Below are positions 1 to 11,375 of a stretch of 64,000 nt of DNA, piece by piece. The position numbers and the translations under genes were made by a program. The stretch's first letter is position 1, and each line of letters opens with the position of its first letter. The notes under the pieces were generated by a model, which was not told where the DNA came from, ran no database searches, and saw only the letters and a program-made list of their open reading frames with translations. The DNA comes from Ceratopteris richardii. Taxonomy: Eukaryota > Streptophyta > Polypodiopsida > Polypodiales > Pteridaceae. The stretch covers positions 180,859,364-180,923,363 of the forward strand of contig CM035413.1 in the NCBI GenBank assembly GCA_020310875.1. The letters are read 5' to 3'.

Positions 1-320
1 AGATATGAAACCGGTCAAAACTATTCTAGAAACTATAAAAAGAGCTAGAGAGCTCATTTTTGAGGTGACTTAGTGTTAGCTTGTTTGAGTAGAGAAGATC
101 TTAGAGCTACTTTGAGTTGTAAGAGTGTTCTTGAGCAATAGAGTTGATTTCTCACCTTCCATTGTGTCTTGCTTGTCTCTTCGTAGTGTGTGTGTATGTG
201 TGTGTGCATCTCTATGCTTCTCACCTTCACTCTCACTTCATCTCACATTCACGATCTTCATATCACTCCTATCTCTTCCGCAGATTGACATTAAGGAGGT
301 GGAGCTTCTTAACGTGGTTC
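1..320 (+). mobile_element. LTR fragment of gypsy A (5' LTR, right part)
   Basis: This stretch matches the 3' LTR at 9332-9968 in order. Both have a TATA box, then GAGAGCTCATTTTTGAGGT, then a GT-rich run, a run rich in CTTCACTC, and finally GATTGACATTAA(A)GGAGGTG near the end. The two copies differ a great deal, so the element is old, or this is the LTR of a related copy. The start lies outside the window. The right end (about 300-320) is where similarity stops. I found no clear primer-binding site after it. Confidence 0.6.
34..40 (+). promoter_or_regulatory. TATA box of the gypsy A 5' LTR
   Basis: TATAAAA occupies the same relative place as TATAAATAG in the 3' LTR at 9709. It is followed in both copies by GAGCTCATTTTTGAGG, which marks the likely U3/R promoter region. 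Confidence 0.5.
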
Positions 321-2196
321 TCACCATTGTGCTAGAGCAACACCCCACAAGGAGTATCATATGACCTTCTTGATGCTTACTTGTTTAAGTTGGAAGTTGT
401 ACCTCAGTGGGCTAAGCCATTAGTGCCAGTATTGACATACGGGCCTAACTCTTGAAAATATAGCAAGCTTCAATTGAAGCTTTTTCATATGTGTCCCCTC
501 ATCTATCTCTCATTTCCTTTATCTCGCCCATAGGAACCCTCTCCCAAGCTCTAGCTTTTAGATTCCTACTTCTTGCATATGAACACACTCTTAGCATCAT
601 TCCATTCCATTTATGATATTGTTTTTTTGTCATCATGTAATCTCCTTATATCATGCATTGAAAACAGAGAATGTAGATATCAAGTCTCCCTAAATTATGC
701 ATAAAAGAAAGCGTTGCCAGGATTCACTCCTTGAATCATGCATGCAAGTTGAGAGCCACCGAAGATGTATATGTTCTATATAAGGACTTAAATGAAGAGG
801 AAACGGGTGGGCTTCTCTCTGATAGACGGCATCTCTTGTTATATGAGCCGTAGGGTCTACAACATCATCACCTCCATAGATATTTCTCATAGGATCAAGT
901 CAGCGACATCTTATTCATTAGAATCCGTAGAAGCGCTTTGTATTAGTGACTTGATTCAATAAGAAAACTGTTATTTTCTCATTCTGTGTACTGTGTACTG
1001 CTCATGGAAATGACGACATGATGTTTTGCTGATGTGATCTATGTTAAGGAGGAGCAACAAGCATTTGAAGTCATTCATACTGCGTTGATGAAGAATCTAC
1101 AGAAACGATCATATATCTTCGATAACTCATTTTCTGAGAGTATTGTAACGTTCCATATTTGCTTATAAAGATGATGCATAGCATGTATTGATATGAAGAT
1201 GAACGCATATGCCTGAACGACATTTTTTCATATACATCAAGAAAGCAGGTTATGTGAGAGTATTCATATGTAACTGTGGTTTATAAATCTGCTGAAGATT
1301 GCAACAGTATATGAGCTTTCATTAATATGCATATATGCTGATGAGATAGCAGCGCTTGAATATTATATATTGCAAGTTGTATGCATTGAGGATGTAAGTG
1401 ATGTGATAATGCTTAATACATATACTGAAATATCTCATACGAGACTGTGCTTTACACACTTACCAAAAAGTTCTATGAGTCTATATATTTGATGACTTGA
1501 CGTCATAGTATGCACATAAACATAGTTCTTGAAGAGTGTACATTGCATGTTGCTATTTGAGAGACAGTAAATGAATTTGAAGAGTGTACATTGCAGGTTG
1601 CTATTTGAGAAATACAGTAAATGATTGGTGTAATGTAAATATCTCGGTTGTGAACTTGCAGGGAATAAGTTGTACAGATTGTCTTACATATCAAAGGATA
1701 CTGACTATTGAAGGATGAAATTATAATTGTGCAGGTCAAAAGATATATCCAGATCTTTTAGGTTACGGTCTCATGTATGCTTATGTGTTGAAAGGGTTCA
1801 TATGGAACATTTTGATACAAACAGGCTTTCGAAAGACACACATTGATGTCATGTGAATTGTTTGATGTATTCAAGATGTTATTATGCGCAAGACACATCT
1901 ATGTAATTTAAGTTGCTGGTTGTGAATACTTACAGGTATGTATTAGGCAAACAGTGCTAAAGAAGGATGTATAGTGCAAGGAGCTGTTGATCATATGTGA
2001 CTTGAGAAGGTTGCCAATGTCAAATGATTTGTTGTTAATATATGCCATAGAAGGATTGATTATGATGAATCACCAAAACAATTAAGGAGATTGTTGTTCA
2101 CTCAAAATAGTACATGTATGATGAACATGTGGTGAAACTATTCTATGCATTGTATTGAGGTGCAGTTAAATAGTAAGATACCAAAGGGGGCTATAG
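321..2196. other. non-coding stretch inside gypsy A
   Basis: I see no coding sequence here. In a complete gypsy element gag, protease, RT and RNase H would lie here, so they are deleted or eroded beyond recognition. The only clear structure is the 48-bp tandem duplication at 1529-1624. Confidence 0.5.
1529..1624. repeat. 48-bp direct tandem duplication
   Basis: Two adjacent copies start with TTGAAGAGTGTACATTGCA at 1529 and 1577 and run through GTTGCTATTTGAGA and CAGTAAATGA. They differ at a few positions. It looks like a local slippage or duplication event with no evident function. Confidence 0.75.
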
Positions 2197-3765
2197 AGGA
2201 TTATAAAATCGATTAAAGTTCTCATTCCATTTCCATTGGGTTATTGGCCCATCATCTTCCGCATGTGCTTTGGTATTGCATATACCAACACTAACCACCT
2301 AGTCATAAACACTCAAGATAGGGAGGTAGTAAAAGCCCAGAAGTACCATATCATGGCAAGAAGCATGTACAAACAGACAGATCAAGGGATATTGGCTTGT
2401 TGTGTGGAAGAGGACGAGTACGCAAAATGGTTGCAATCAGCACATGTAGGTGCATTAGAGCAACACCATTCGAGGCAAAGAACTTTACAGACACTAAGGA
2501 GATTCGGAGTGCATTGGCCTACTATGGAAGCTGATGTACATAAGATGTGTAAAGAATGCCCAATCTGTTGCACTAAACCACTCGTGGAGTATGCCACTCT
2601 TTATCAAGTGTCTATAGTGCCAGATTGGAGTGAACCACTAGTAGCCTTCCTGAGGACGAAAACATTCCCACAAGATATGACATTGGCCAGACAAAGAAGT
2701 CTAGAACAAGAAGCCCTAGATTACTCACTCATTGGTGATAATCTATACAAGCGTTGTAAAGATGGTTATCTCAGATTATGTGTCCATGAGAGTGAATATC
2801 TTAAGATCTTGGAAACTGCTCACCAAGGTGTAGCAGGAGGACACTTTGGACCAGATTGGGTGATCAAGGCAATCCTATTTGCAGGACTTTGGTGGCCGAC
2901 CCTTCACATGGATGCACATACCTATGTGAAGCGGTGTGATGTCTGTCAGCGAACTCAGTATCCTATACGCAAAGATGAGATGCCTTTGAAACCTATGATG
3001 GGTGGACGTGCATTCTCTAAGTGGGGAATAGACTTTGTTGGTCCGATTAATCCCCCAGCTAAGGGTTCACATGTTGAATATATCATTGTGGCCACAGACT
3101 ATCTAACCAAGTTGGTAGAGGTAAAAGCTACGACAAAGAATGATGCTCAGACGACCGCTAAGTTCTTATTTGAGAATGTGTTCACTAGATACGGGCCACC
3201 TATAGAGCTAGTTAGTGATAGAGGGACTCACTTCTTGAATGAAGTTATTGAAAATCTGCTCTAAGAGTTCTTGGTAGTACACAAGAAGTCTGCCCCCTAT
3301 AACCCACAAGCTAATGGGCAAGCAGAAAGCACAAATAAGATTCTATGCAATGTGTTGACTAAATTGTTGAATAATAAACGTTGTGATCGGGACAAACAGC
3401 TACACCATGCTGTTTGGGCATACCGATTTGCCTATAAAATGGTACTCCAAGCCACTCCTTTTCAGATGGTGTTTGGCCAAAATGCAGTGCTACCATTGGA
3501 CTTCTTGATACCTACACTAAAGGTAGCACAGGAGCAAGAGTGGACAGGCCATGAGCTCTCCTCTAGGATCTTTGACCTTGAGCGATTAGGAGAAACAAGA
3601 CTGAGGGTTGCCGCAGGGATATATGCAGCTAAGAAACGACAGAAGGCGTACTTTGATGCCCATGTTAAGGATAAAGGATTGAAGGCCATAGACTTAGTTT
3701 TGGTATATACCCTGAAACAACATGCAAGAAAACTAGAAAAGCGTTGGACCCATGATTATCAATAG
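2197..3765 (+). pseudogene. gypsy A pol: two H2C2 zinc modules and integrase core, broken
   Basis: This is the C-terminal part of a Ty3/gypsy polyprotein, the part that inserts element cDNA into chromosomes. There is a first His-His-Cys-Cys zinc module (about 2440-2580, ending CKECPIC). A linker of the PDWSEPLVAFLRT type follows, then a second H2C2 module (about 2815-2950, AHQGVAGGH ... CDVCQ). The integrase catalytic core comes next, with Asp in WGIDFVGP, Asp in LVSDRGTHF and Glu in NGQAEST. A TAA stop at 3262-3264 cuts the core between the second Asp and the Glu; the frame reopens directly after it. The first codons before about 2236 resemble the end of the RNase H region. All three catalytic acids are present, so only the nonsense codon and the later frameshift disable it. 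Confidence 0.85.
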
Positions 3766-3947
3766 GATATCCACAAGTGGAGCAGTCCAATTAGCTCGAA
3801 GGTGATGTTCTCCCTAGTTACATAAGTGGATGCAGAGTCAAATTATATCAAGAACCCCTCACTGAGGAGATGTTAAATCGACTCAATACGGCAAAGAAAC
3901 GTAAAGAAGAGGAAAAGCAAATTAGAGAAGAAGCATAGGCAGAAGCA
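3766..3947 (+). pseudogene. integrase C-terminal tail and linker of gypsy A, frameshifted
   Basis: After the stop at 3763-3765 the frame breaks. AVQLAR is read in one frame, and then GDVLPSYISGCRVKLYQEP with a charged KKRKEEEK tail is read in the frame of the next ORF. This is the usual GAVxL...GxxLPxYINGxRVKxYxEP ending of plant gypsy integrases. A TAG at about 3936-3938 separates it from the following ORF in the same frame. The sequence therefore suggests one ancestral polyprotein running on from integrase into the retropepsin-like region. Confidence 0.65.
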
Positions 3948-4940
3948 TTGGAGCGAATACAAAGGATGAAGTTAAGAAGACTGGGTAGAGATAAGCCTAA
4001 GATAGACGCCTATGCAGCTCAAGGATATCATATGGCCATGTGTGAAGTTTCAGGTAGTCGCTCTCATAGAATAATTGACCGACGTCCTTTTGTGATCTTA
4101 GGGATAGGACAAGGAACGAGTGCAAGGACTGTAAGAGCCTTGATTGACTCAAGTGCAGCCACTAGTGCTGTTAAACTTTCTTACTGTCAAGAACTGAACT
4201 TAAATGTCAATCCTATGGAAGCATACCTCATAGGGTTGGGAGGAGTGGAAACCCCTTGCATGGGCGAGGTGAACCTTCCCCTCTACATTCAAGATATTTT
4301 ACTGACAGTTAACGTACTAGTGTGTCAAGATGAGGATCTCACTAAGCCTCTTGTCTTGGGTCAAGACTGGATCTATGATCATGCAGTCAACCTAAACCTA
4401 AGAAGTGGACTTCTTCAGGTATGGGTGAATCAGAGTCAAATTACAGTTGAGTTAGACAATGGAGCACTCAAGGAACTAGGGAAGGCACACACTCCTGGTC
4501 CTTCCAGGAGTACACATGAAGATGACCATGCTATTCTTGTCCAAAACTATGTTATGCAGAGGGATGATTATCGCAACACAGAAGTCAAGGATGCAATGGA
4601 ACTCCCTTCTTTTCCAAAGGCCATCGGGATGCAGCAACCAAAGACAGATAAAAGGCAGAAGAAGCAGGCGACTTATGCTCGAAGCCAAAAGAAAATACGA
4701 AGCACGGTGTCTCAACCATCAAAACAAGTGTGGGTGCGGAAAGGCGAGCGTCCTATTGCGGTCAAGCCACAACAACTAGCTCAACTTCCTATTAGTGATC
4801 AACGACATGATACTAATAAGAAGCCTTCCAAAAATTCTTCTGTGAAAGTGAAATCTATCTGGGTACCCAAGAAGTCGATGAAGGCTAGCCCACAATCAAG
4901 GCAAATTTGGGTGCCTAAGGCTTGCTGCGGGCTCAACTAG
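3948..4940 (+). pseudogene. retropepsin-like domain located after the integrase (gypsy A)
   Basis: The frame is about 330 codons long and has no ATG start of its own (it opens at a TTG after a TAG). Residues 50-160 look like an aspartic protease fold. There is an ALIDSSAATSAV motif where D-S/T-G-A is expected, and 70-80 residues later LVLGQDWIYDH, matching the ILGxDW strand of plant gypsy proteases. The Gly of the active-site triplet is Ser (AGT for GGT), so activity is doubtful. The C-terminal 100 residues are basic and carry repeated short boxes (VWVRK, IWVPK, IWVPK). Protease normally lies before RT in gypsy elements; a copy after the integrase is unusual. It could be a second, captured protease-like domain with a structural role. 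Confidence 0.6.
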
Positions 4941-5415
4941 TCACGCACAAATCGCACCATGTACAACAGGGTTCACTCACTCAAAGAGCCGATGCCCACT
5001 CTCATTCAATACACACAAACACATATTTACACATGAGCACGAGTGGAATCACTTGTAAATGGGCCCCTATAAAGCCTCATTTCCAAGCAGACACCCTCAT
5101 AAAGCCCTCCAGAGTCTCCACAAAACCAAAACCTAAAGTCATTCACTGTGTTTGACAGCCCAAAGCTTGTAATAAACCCCCCAATCCCATTTGTACATTC
5201 ATCTCCACCTATTAACTACATCATTCTCACACTGCATCTTTTCACTTAGCTCATAGGACGAACAACACACACAATCATCGAGCACTCACTGATCGACTAA
5301 CTCATCATTCACCTCATGTTAATGTTGTAACGGGGACAAAAATTGTTCTACCTTGTCCTTTACATTGTTAACGCATGCTTCTATATTCTCACAGAACTAG
5401 CAAGCAAGTTGTAAC
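4941..5415. other. spacer between retropepsin-like ORF and the large 3' ORF
   Basis: This is 475 bp of C- and A-rich sequence with no supported gene. It separates the two coding blocks of gypsy A and could hold a splice acceptor or internal promoter for the downstream ORF, but I see no decisive site. Confidence 0.4.
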
Positions 5416-7572
5416 ATGGCAGAAGCCGGAGGCACCAGTTCCCAGGCAGGGTCTAGCGCCCAGATAGTGGACATTGAAACCCTCCTTCTGGAACCACAAC
5501 TCATTGAGAGACCTCAAGAACTTAGAGCTGTGCATGTGCTTCCTATTCAGGACCTGCCTCAGGGGCACACTTCTCAAGTGGGGAAACACGCACATTGGTT
5601 CAGTGATGTCGCAGGGCCATAGGGAGACAGCACCTACTTTTGGGAGGCAGAACTTGAGTTTAATGGCAAATGGGGACGATATCATTTCTTTACCCGTGAA
5701 TTTGAGCAGTATCAGAATGCAGAAGTAATGCGATCAGTATGGACCAAAGCGGGCTTGGATGGCTATTTCCGGGCACATTTACCTAAGCCAGATTTCCTGC
5801 ACTGCTCCTACCTTATCAGTACCATCACCCCTAGCAGGGCTAAAGGAGGCGATAGTATCTTCGTGCTACCCTCATTGACACCAGGCCACAAGCTCAAAAG
5901 ATTCAAACTGACCCTCAACCTAGTACGAGAAGCATTGAACATGCAAGGTATGCATATTCCCACTGAGAAAGAAACAATGATTCTAGGCAGGATGAAGCAC
6001 AAGGATCTCAACAAATTGAAGGACATGGTAGCAATGACACCAACCATCGCTCTCCACCTCGAACGATCATGCAGCACTTCGCTTTCCCCGCCCAAGAATG
6101 CTTCACAATGCCACCAAAAAAGATCTGGTTCAGCTTGTACTTGGCAGAGACAGAGAATCTCAACCATCAATCTGCCACACTGGATCATCGATCAAATCCA
6201 CCTAGCCCATCAACGATGGAATAAGAAACAAAAGAATGTGCTTCATGGATACTGTGCTCTGACAAAAATAATTTATAGGTGCTTAGCTTACGACGTGCCC
6301 ATTCAAAGAGCACTAGTATGGTCTAGGGCCCAAGAATTCCAAAGACGGCTATCAACGGCGGGTCCTCCATCGAAGAAAATGAGAGGAACAGTTCAATTAC
6401 TGTGTGCCCAAGCAAGGGGAGCCACCACCACACCGGAGGTGACCCCTCCACAAACGCGACGTGTCCGACCATTCACTATTCGCCTACCCAGACCAAGTGC
6501 AGAAGGACCCAAACTGGTGTTCCCTCCGATTCCATCGGACTTGGAGTTCCCACAAGGCTACACCCTAGCCGATTTGACAGATGAAGAAATCGCCCGCATG
6601 ATTAATGAGTCTAACTTGGAGACAGAAGCAGAGAAGACCCAAGGACCACAACCTACCACTATAACTTCAGCCCCAACCCAACCAGAAGTAGTGGAAGTAG
6701 AGGAAGATGAAGAAGAGAGTGAGGACGAAGAAGCATACGAGGAGCATGATCAAGAATACGAAGAACCTTCAGAACTAGCGAGTGCCCCAGCCTATTCGGC
6801 ACAAATAAAAAGATTGTATGAAACCATGAAGCGAGTCCAGGAACAGCACAAACTATCACTCAAAACAGGAAAAATACTAATAAGTCAGATGTTAGGAGAA
6901 GAGGGAGTGGATGAAATGTTTATTGAGTCCCTGAACCTGCACGTGGACGCGGTGGGCCTGGATGAAGCCATTCATTCGGCTGTGTCTTACATTCATCGCT
7001 TCGAAAAACGAGTGCCAACCCGTCCCATGCGATCCGGCAAGCAAATTCACATCAATGTATCAGAACCAGGAGATACCACACAAACAGAAGAACATCAGGC
7101 GGAACCACTCTCACCACAACCCTCACCTCTCACTACACAATTCACTTCACCACATGGCACTACCACCCCCACTTCCACCATTACCACATATATCATGGGA
7201 ATTCCTCTCTCTCCCGGCATCCAATTCGGAGGAGTTACCATGCCCAATTTCACAACACTATTCACAAACATCACATCCACCCCACCCACTGTCCCCATCT
7301 ACACGGTCACACACACGTTTGACACCATGGAAACATCACCAGCCACAGCACCACTCCCTCCCCCCATGCAGCCTCAATCTCCCATACCCCCTCCACCCAC
7401 ATCACCACTTGACTCCACCTCATTCACGACTCCCTTTCCTTTGCCCATTCCCCCTGCATCCCCTCCTTTCCCTGCATTCTTCAATGTAAATAATATGTTT
7501 TCAATGTTACATCAATGTGTGTACCAACTACAGAGTGAGTATCAGGCTCTCGAAGACCGTCATCGTCACTAA
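5416..7572 (+). pseudogene. large extra ORF of gypsy A, first part
   Basis: From the ATG at 5416 one frame runs to 7572 (about 718 codons), broken only by a TAG at 5620-5622. The following codons GDSTYFWEAELEF keep a protein-like composition, so the stop is probably a mutated CAG. The N-terminal half is globular. Between about 6062 and 6165 a neighbouring frame reads more sensibly (FAFPAQECF, KIWFSLYLAETENL), which points to a pair of compensating frameshifts. The part around WIIDQIHLAHQRW to LAYDVPIQRAL loosely recalls the putative plant transposon domain found in other plant gypsy ORFs; this is weak. An acidic stretch (about residues 420-455) and a Pro/Thr/Ser-rich tail (about 540-690) follow. 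I do not recognise the protein. Confidence 0.55.
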
Positions 7573-9434
7573 CTACGAATCACCAACAACTACAGAGGTG
7601 GCTTACAACTATAGAAGATGAAAACACTGACCTCAATCAATGCTACACCACACTCGAGCAGGCCCATCAAACCCTCCTGGAGACACCCCAACCCTCACAG
7701 TTGCCAGGCGTCAAACAACTCGAAGCTTTACTTGAAGTCTACCAAACAGATAATCTAAGAGTCCGACGTAATTTGACCCTACCCAGGAAACATATGGCTA
7801 CCGCCCTAGAAGAGAACAAGTGTCTGCAGAAGCAAAACGAAGAAAACCTAGAAGCCGCAATGGAAGGCTCCCCCCACGAGATCGACCCAAAACAGTTTAA
7901 AGTAGTCCCCTCAGATACAATGAAGACAATCCTGGAAAGCTATGCCGATCTATTAGAAGCACATGATGATCTGGAAAAGGAACGGGATGCACTACACCGC
8001 CAGCTCAGGGAACAGGAGGAACAACCCAAGGTCATAGAGACAACCTCGACTTCGGAAGAGGTAAAGGCATTAAGGGAGCAGGTGGCAGAATTGCAGAAGA
8101 AGTTACTGGAATATGAAAGACAACCCTCTCCAATTATAGAACCAGAGCCAGATGAATTGGTACCCATGGAGATGGATGAGTCGTATGAGGAACCATATGT
8201 TCCTATGCCGATGACAGGAGGTCAGCAAACCTCGGAAGGAATGGACACATTGGAAGTCAAAGTACCCGAATGGCTTCAAAAACTCAAAAAGACAACTAAA
8301 ACCCATGAAGATCGAGTGGCAATCCAAATCCAATCAATGGCTAAATTGGAAGACCATATCATAAAGTCAGAATATTTCCGAAGTATGTCTCATCACAGAT
8401 GGATAGGCACCAACGATGATCAGTATGTGCCATATTGTGTACCCTTGGCAGATTACAACGCAGAGATTCAACAACGATGTGGCAAGGCTCCAACCTTTGC
8501 CACACAATTCAGCCCTGACAATATCCCGGAGAGTGCTAAAAAAGGATCCATTCATCAACCTACCTGGCGGATACGACTCTTAGAAACTTACCCTGAAATC
8601 GTTCGTACCTGGAACAACATGCCGCTATTTATCAAATACAACCCTTGTTATGTTCCAGTCCTCCGAAGACGCACGTGGCCCGAGTTTACCATTGCTGTAA
8701 AGAACGTCAAAGGCTATGCAAAGTGGTTAAATTATGTCTATCTAGCACCTCCACTAGGACCTCCCACTGTTGCTTATATGATTTCTACAATCCATCATTG
8801 GAGCCTTCGACTATGGAACACACCAGATGTGATGGCACAGATGTGCATGAAGATCTTTGAATTAATGTTGATCACATTCAGAACATTCAAAAACATCAAA
8901 GACCCCCATTTCTCAAGAGTTGGCTTCACTGCAGGCAACCTCGACTTGGTATACGACATGAGCACCACTCCCTCAATAAAGGTAATATATGCCTGGCATG
9001 CAAGAATAAAATACCTCCCAGCTTGCTTCAAGCAGAGCTTCGAGGAGATGTTCGTCACAGGGTTCTAGGAATATCACTCAACAATATTTGTACCTAGGCC
9101 CTCACATCTCCTCCAATTATTTGTTGTGGAGAGGACCATCCACTCAAATCAATTGCGGGTACCACATCCAGACGTTCCAAGTCCAGTCGATTGGGATGCA
9201 TTGTTAACAGACCTAGCACGGGGGCTGCGACTAGAAGAACACCACCTTGCTTCAGATGTGGTTCAATACTATGTCCAACGCTCAACTCGACAAGGGTCTG
9301 TCAGAGACGACAGACGCGAGAGAGGGGGGAGTGTTGGCAGCAGCAGTCAAGGCACCGAAGGACTCACAAGACAAGGAAGCCGAAGAAGGGAGCCAAAGCA
9401 GAGAGAAGGCACAAGCAAACTAAGTAGTCAATGA
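7573..9434 (+). pseudogene. large extra ORF of gypsy A, second part, running into the 3' LTR
   Basis: After a +1 shift near 7572 the coding sequence continues through TTIEDENTDLNQCYTTLEQ and then, from 7701, for 455 codons to a TAG at 9066. The same frame goes on for another 122 codons to 9434, crossing the polypurine tract and the first 100 bp of the 3' LTR. Visible features are a long coiled coil (residues 75-150 of the 7701 frame, with LREQEEQ and VKALREQVAELQKKL) and an acidic linker. A compact C-terminal domain of about 240 residues rich in Trp, Tyr and Pro follows (RWIGTNDDQYVPY, TYPEIVRTWNNMP, TWPEFTIAVKNVKGYAKW). Together with 5416-7572 this would have been one protein of roughly 1,300 residues. 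Function unknown; it holds the place of the additional 3' ORFs of some plant gypsy elements. Confidence 0.55.
9315..9331 (+). promoter_or_regulatory. polypurine tract of gypsy A
   Basis: The purine run CGAGAGAGGGGGGAG ends directly at TGTTGGCAGC, the start of the 3' LTR. This is the expected primer site for plus-strand cDNA synthesis and fixes the LTR start at 9332. Confidence 0.8.
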
Positions 9435-9968
9435 AGATCTGGCAAGTAGGCCATTCAAATTTTTCCAAAACAACATCTTCATAACAGTGATTCTCATCAC
9501 TACAAATCATTGTAAATACCATTTCACCTTTTTCTAACTCCATTTTGTGCAAGCCGAGGAGTCCTCGAGCTTGAAGAGTATTAGAAGTATCATCGTACCA
9601 ATTTTCATTATTTTTAGACTCTGTTTGAGCCTCCAAATAGGCCCTAGAACCTAATTTTTAACTAGGCCGGACACTAGGTCTGGACAGGGCCAAAAGCTAG
9701 TCAAAAACTATAAATAGAGGTAGAGAGCTCATTTTTGAGGTTAGCTTGTAATAGATTTGAACTTGTATGAGCACTTTTGAAGTAATCTAAAGCACTCCAT
9801 TGTCTCTCTCTTTGTTCTTGCCATGTGTGCGCGTGTGTGTGTATGTGTGTGCATGTTTGTGTGCTTCTCACTCACGCACTTGTGCCTTCACTTGCTCGAG
9901 GTCTTCATACCATCCTCATGTCTTCCCGGATTGACATTAAAGGAGGTGCTACTCATCACTGAGCTACA
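9332..9968 (+). mobile_element. 3' LTR of gypsy A
   Basis: It starts TGTTGG right after the polypurine tract and ends with ...CTACA at about 9968, where gag-pol remains of gypsy a resume on the other strand. It holds a TATA box at 9709, a GT-rich run at 9825-9870 and the GATTGACATTAAAGGAGGTG segment shared with 1-320. The end is judged from where gypsy a coding sequence restarts and is good to about 20 bp. Confidence 0.75.
9709..9717 (+). promoter_or_regulatory. TATA box of the gypsy A 3' LTR
   Basis: TATAAATAG is followed by AGAGCTCATTTTTGAGG. Nearly the same arrangement occurs in the LTRs of gypsy D (26520 and 38516), which suggests a shared promoter type. Confidence 0.55.
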
Positions 9969-9974
9969 TTCTTC

Positions 9975-10287
9975 TATCTTCTATTTCATACTTTTTGAAG
10001 TTCTCTGGTACTTCCATGAGTGGTTCTTCTTCTTTTGTCTTAGGTGATTTCTTTCTCTTCTTTTGCTTATTTTCTATAGCTTCTATGAGTGACTCGGGTT
10101 ATTTGGTTTGATTTTCCTTGTCCAGCTCAGGGTAATTGGCTTCTACAAAGTAAAGATATTCCTCTTCTATTAAGGAGAAGAGATCCATGATAATGGACTC
10201 TAGATCCTCATCGCTCGTATCGTCTTGTTCTTGGCCCATCTCCATGCATTCTTTTAGGATGGGCTCTTCCTCTAAGGGCTCTACCAT
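9975..10287 (-). pseudogene. acidic linker before RT, gypsy a
   Basis: The frame from 10287 to 10099 reads Glu/Asp-rich sequence (VEPLEEEPILKECMEMG). After a stop, another 35 lysine-rich codons follow (ENKQKKRKKSPKTKEEE) down to the edge of the gypsy A LTR. Gypsy b has a comparable Glu/Lys-rich linker immediately before its RT start. No catalytic motif is left here. Confidence 0.5.
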
Positions 10288-11066
10288 GAAGATTGAAATG
10301 TCATATCAATCCTCATCATAGTGAGGGGTCCACTATTCTTTGTTCACTGCTATATCCATCATGCCTAAGATCTCTGCCCAACCATAAGGCTCGAATTCCT
10401 CATCGATGAACACTATTGGTGCATAAGCAAGATCTTGAAGGGTTTGTGGATGTCGTTCTAGACCTAGAGTTTTGGCTTCTAATCATTCTTGTTCTTGCTT
10501 GGCTACCTTACACATCCATAAATGAGTGTCCTCGTGCAACCATGATGGGTCTGATTCTAATGAATGCATAAACTATGTTTCATCTAGTGCCTTATGGATT
10601 ATATTCCACTGGATTGGGGGTACATCTAGATGGGAATAATCCTTTTGGTGGTTACACCTAAATGTTGCAATTTTAAGGAATTGGTTCCCGAATGTTGTAA
10701 AATTTTCAACTGGCACATAAATGGTTGCCCTAGAATCATCTTGTATGCATGATTTTTCCCAAAATCACAAATGGCAAAAGTATGCTCAAAGTCTACACCA
10801 CAAGTGGTGAGCGATATCCCTTCTAGATTTTCAGGTATGGGTTCAACTAGAATTGATCCTTATCTCTGAGCTAAGTTTTTTTTATTTGATTCTTGTGAAG
10901 TTAACTCTAAGATTTTAGCTCTAGTTTCCTTTAGGCTTCCTTCCAATTCGTTTATCTTCTTACTCCATTTTCTCTTGATTCTCTCTCATGAGTCCTTCCA
11001 AGATTTCGTCTTGCTACCACTAGATTCTCCAACTTCACTAGTCTCGGCTACTTTTTTGGGATTAGG
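10288..11066 (-). pseudogene. eroded protease region, gypsy a
   Basis: No frame longer than about 50 codons survives, but the position between the second knuckle and the linker is where the protease lies in gypsy b and gypsy c. Short minus-strand stretches rich in Glu and Ser remain. I could not find an intact D-S/T-G motif. Confidence 0.35.
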
Positions 11067-11369
11067 CTATTCATTTTGCAACAACGTCTGGGCTCTTGTT
11101 ATAGCTTGGATAGGTACATATGTTGGGTTTGATCCATCTAAGGTGTACACAATACCTATCACGTTAATGGGCATCACTTTTGAGGCATTCGTAGGGTTCT
11201 TAGGGCAATCTCTAATGATAAGCTCTTTACCACATTCTGCACAAAAACCTTGAATGTTATAATATTGTGAATGACTTGCTATCAAAGGATGTGGGAAATC
11301 CTTTATGAAGTGATCTCCTTGGCACCTAAAACATGGTCCTTTAGGGCCCTGTGGTCTTGGTTGTCTCAA
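11067..11369 (-). pseudogene. second zinc-knuckle region of gag, gypsy a
   Basis: A 100-codon frame carries CFRCQGDHFIKDF, a knuckle whose last Cys is Phe, and 20 residues later CAECGKELIIRDC, a knuckle whose His is missing. Downstream KNPTNASKVMPINVI matches the same place in gypsy b. It would have bound element RNA in the capsid; both knuckles are now damaged. Confidence 0.65.
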
Positions 11370-11375
11370 GTGGGG

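Noticed and set aside
9823-10047. Frame starting with a Cys/Val run
   Set aside because: It comes from the GT-rich run of the gypsy A LTR and crosses the LTR boundary.
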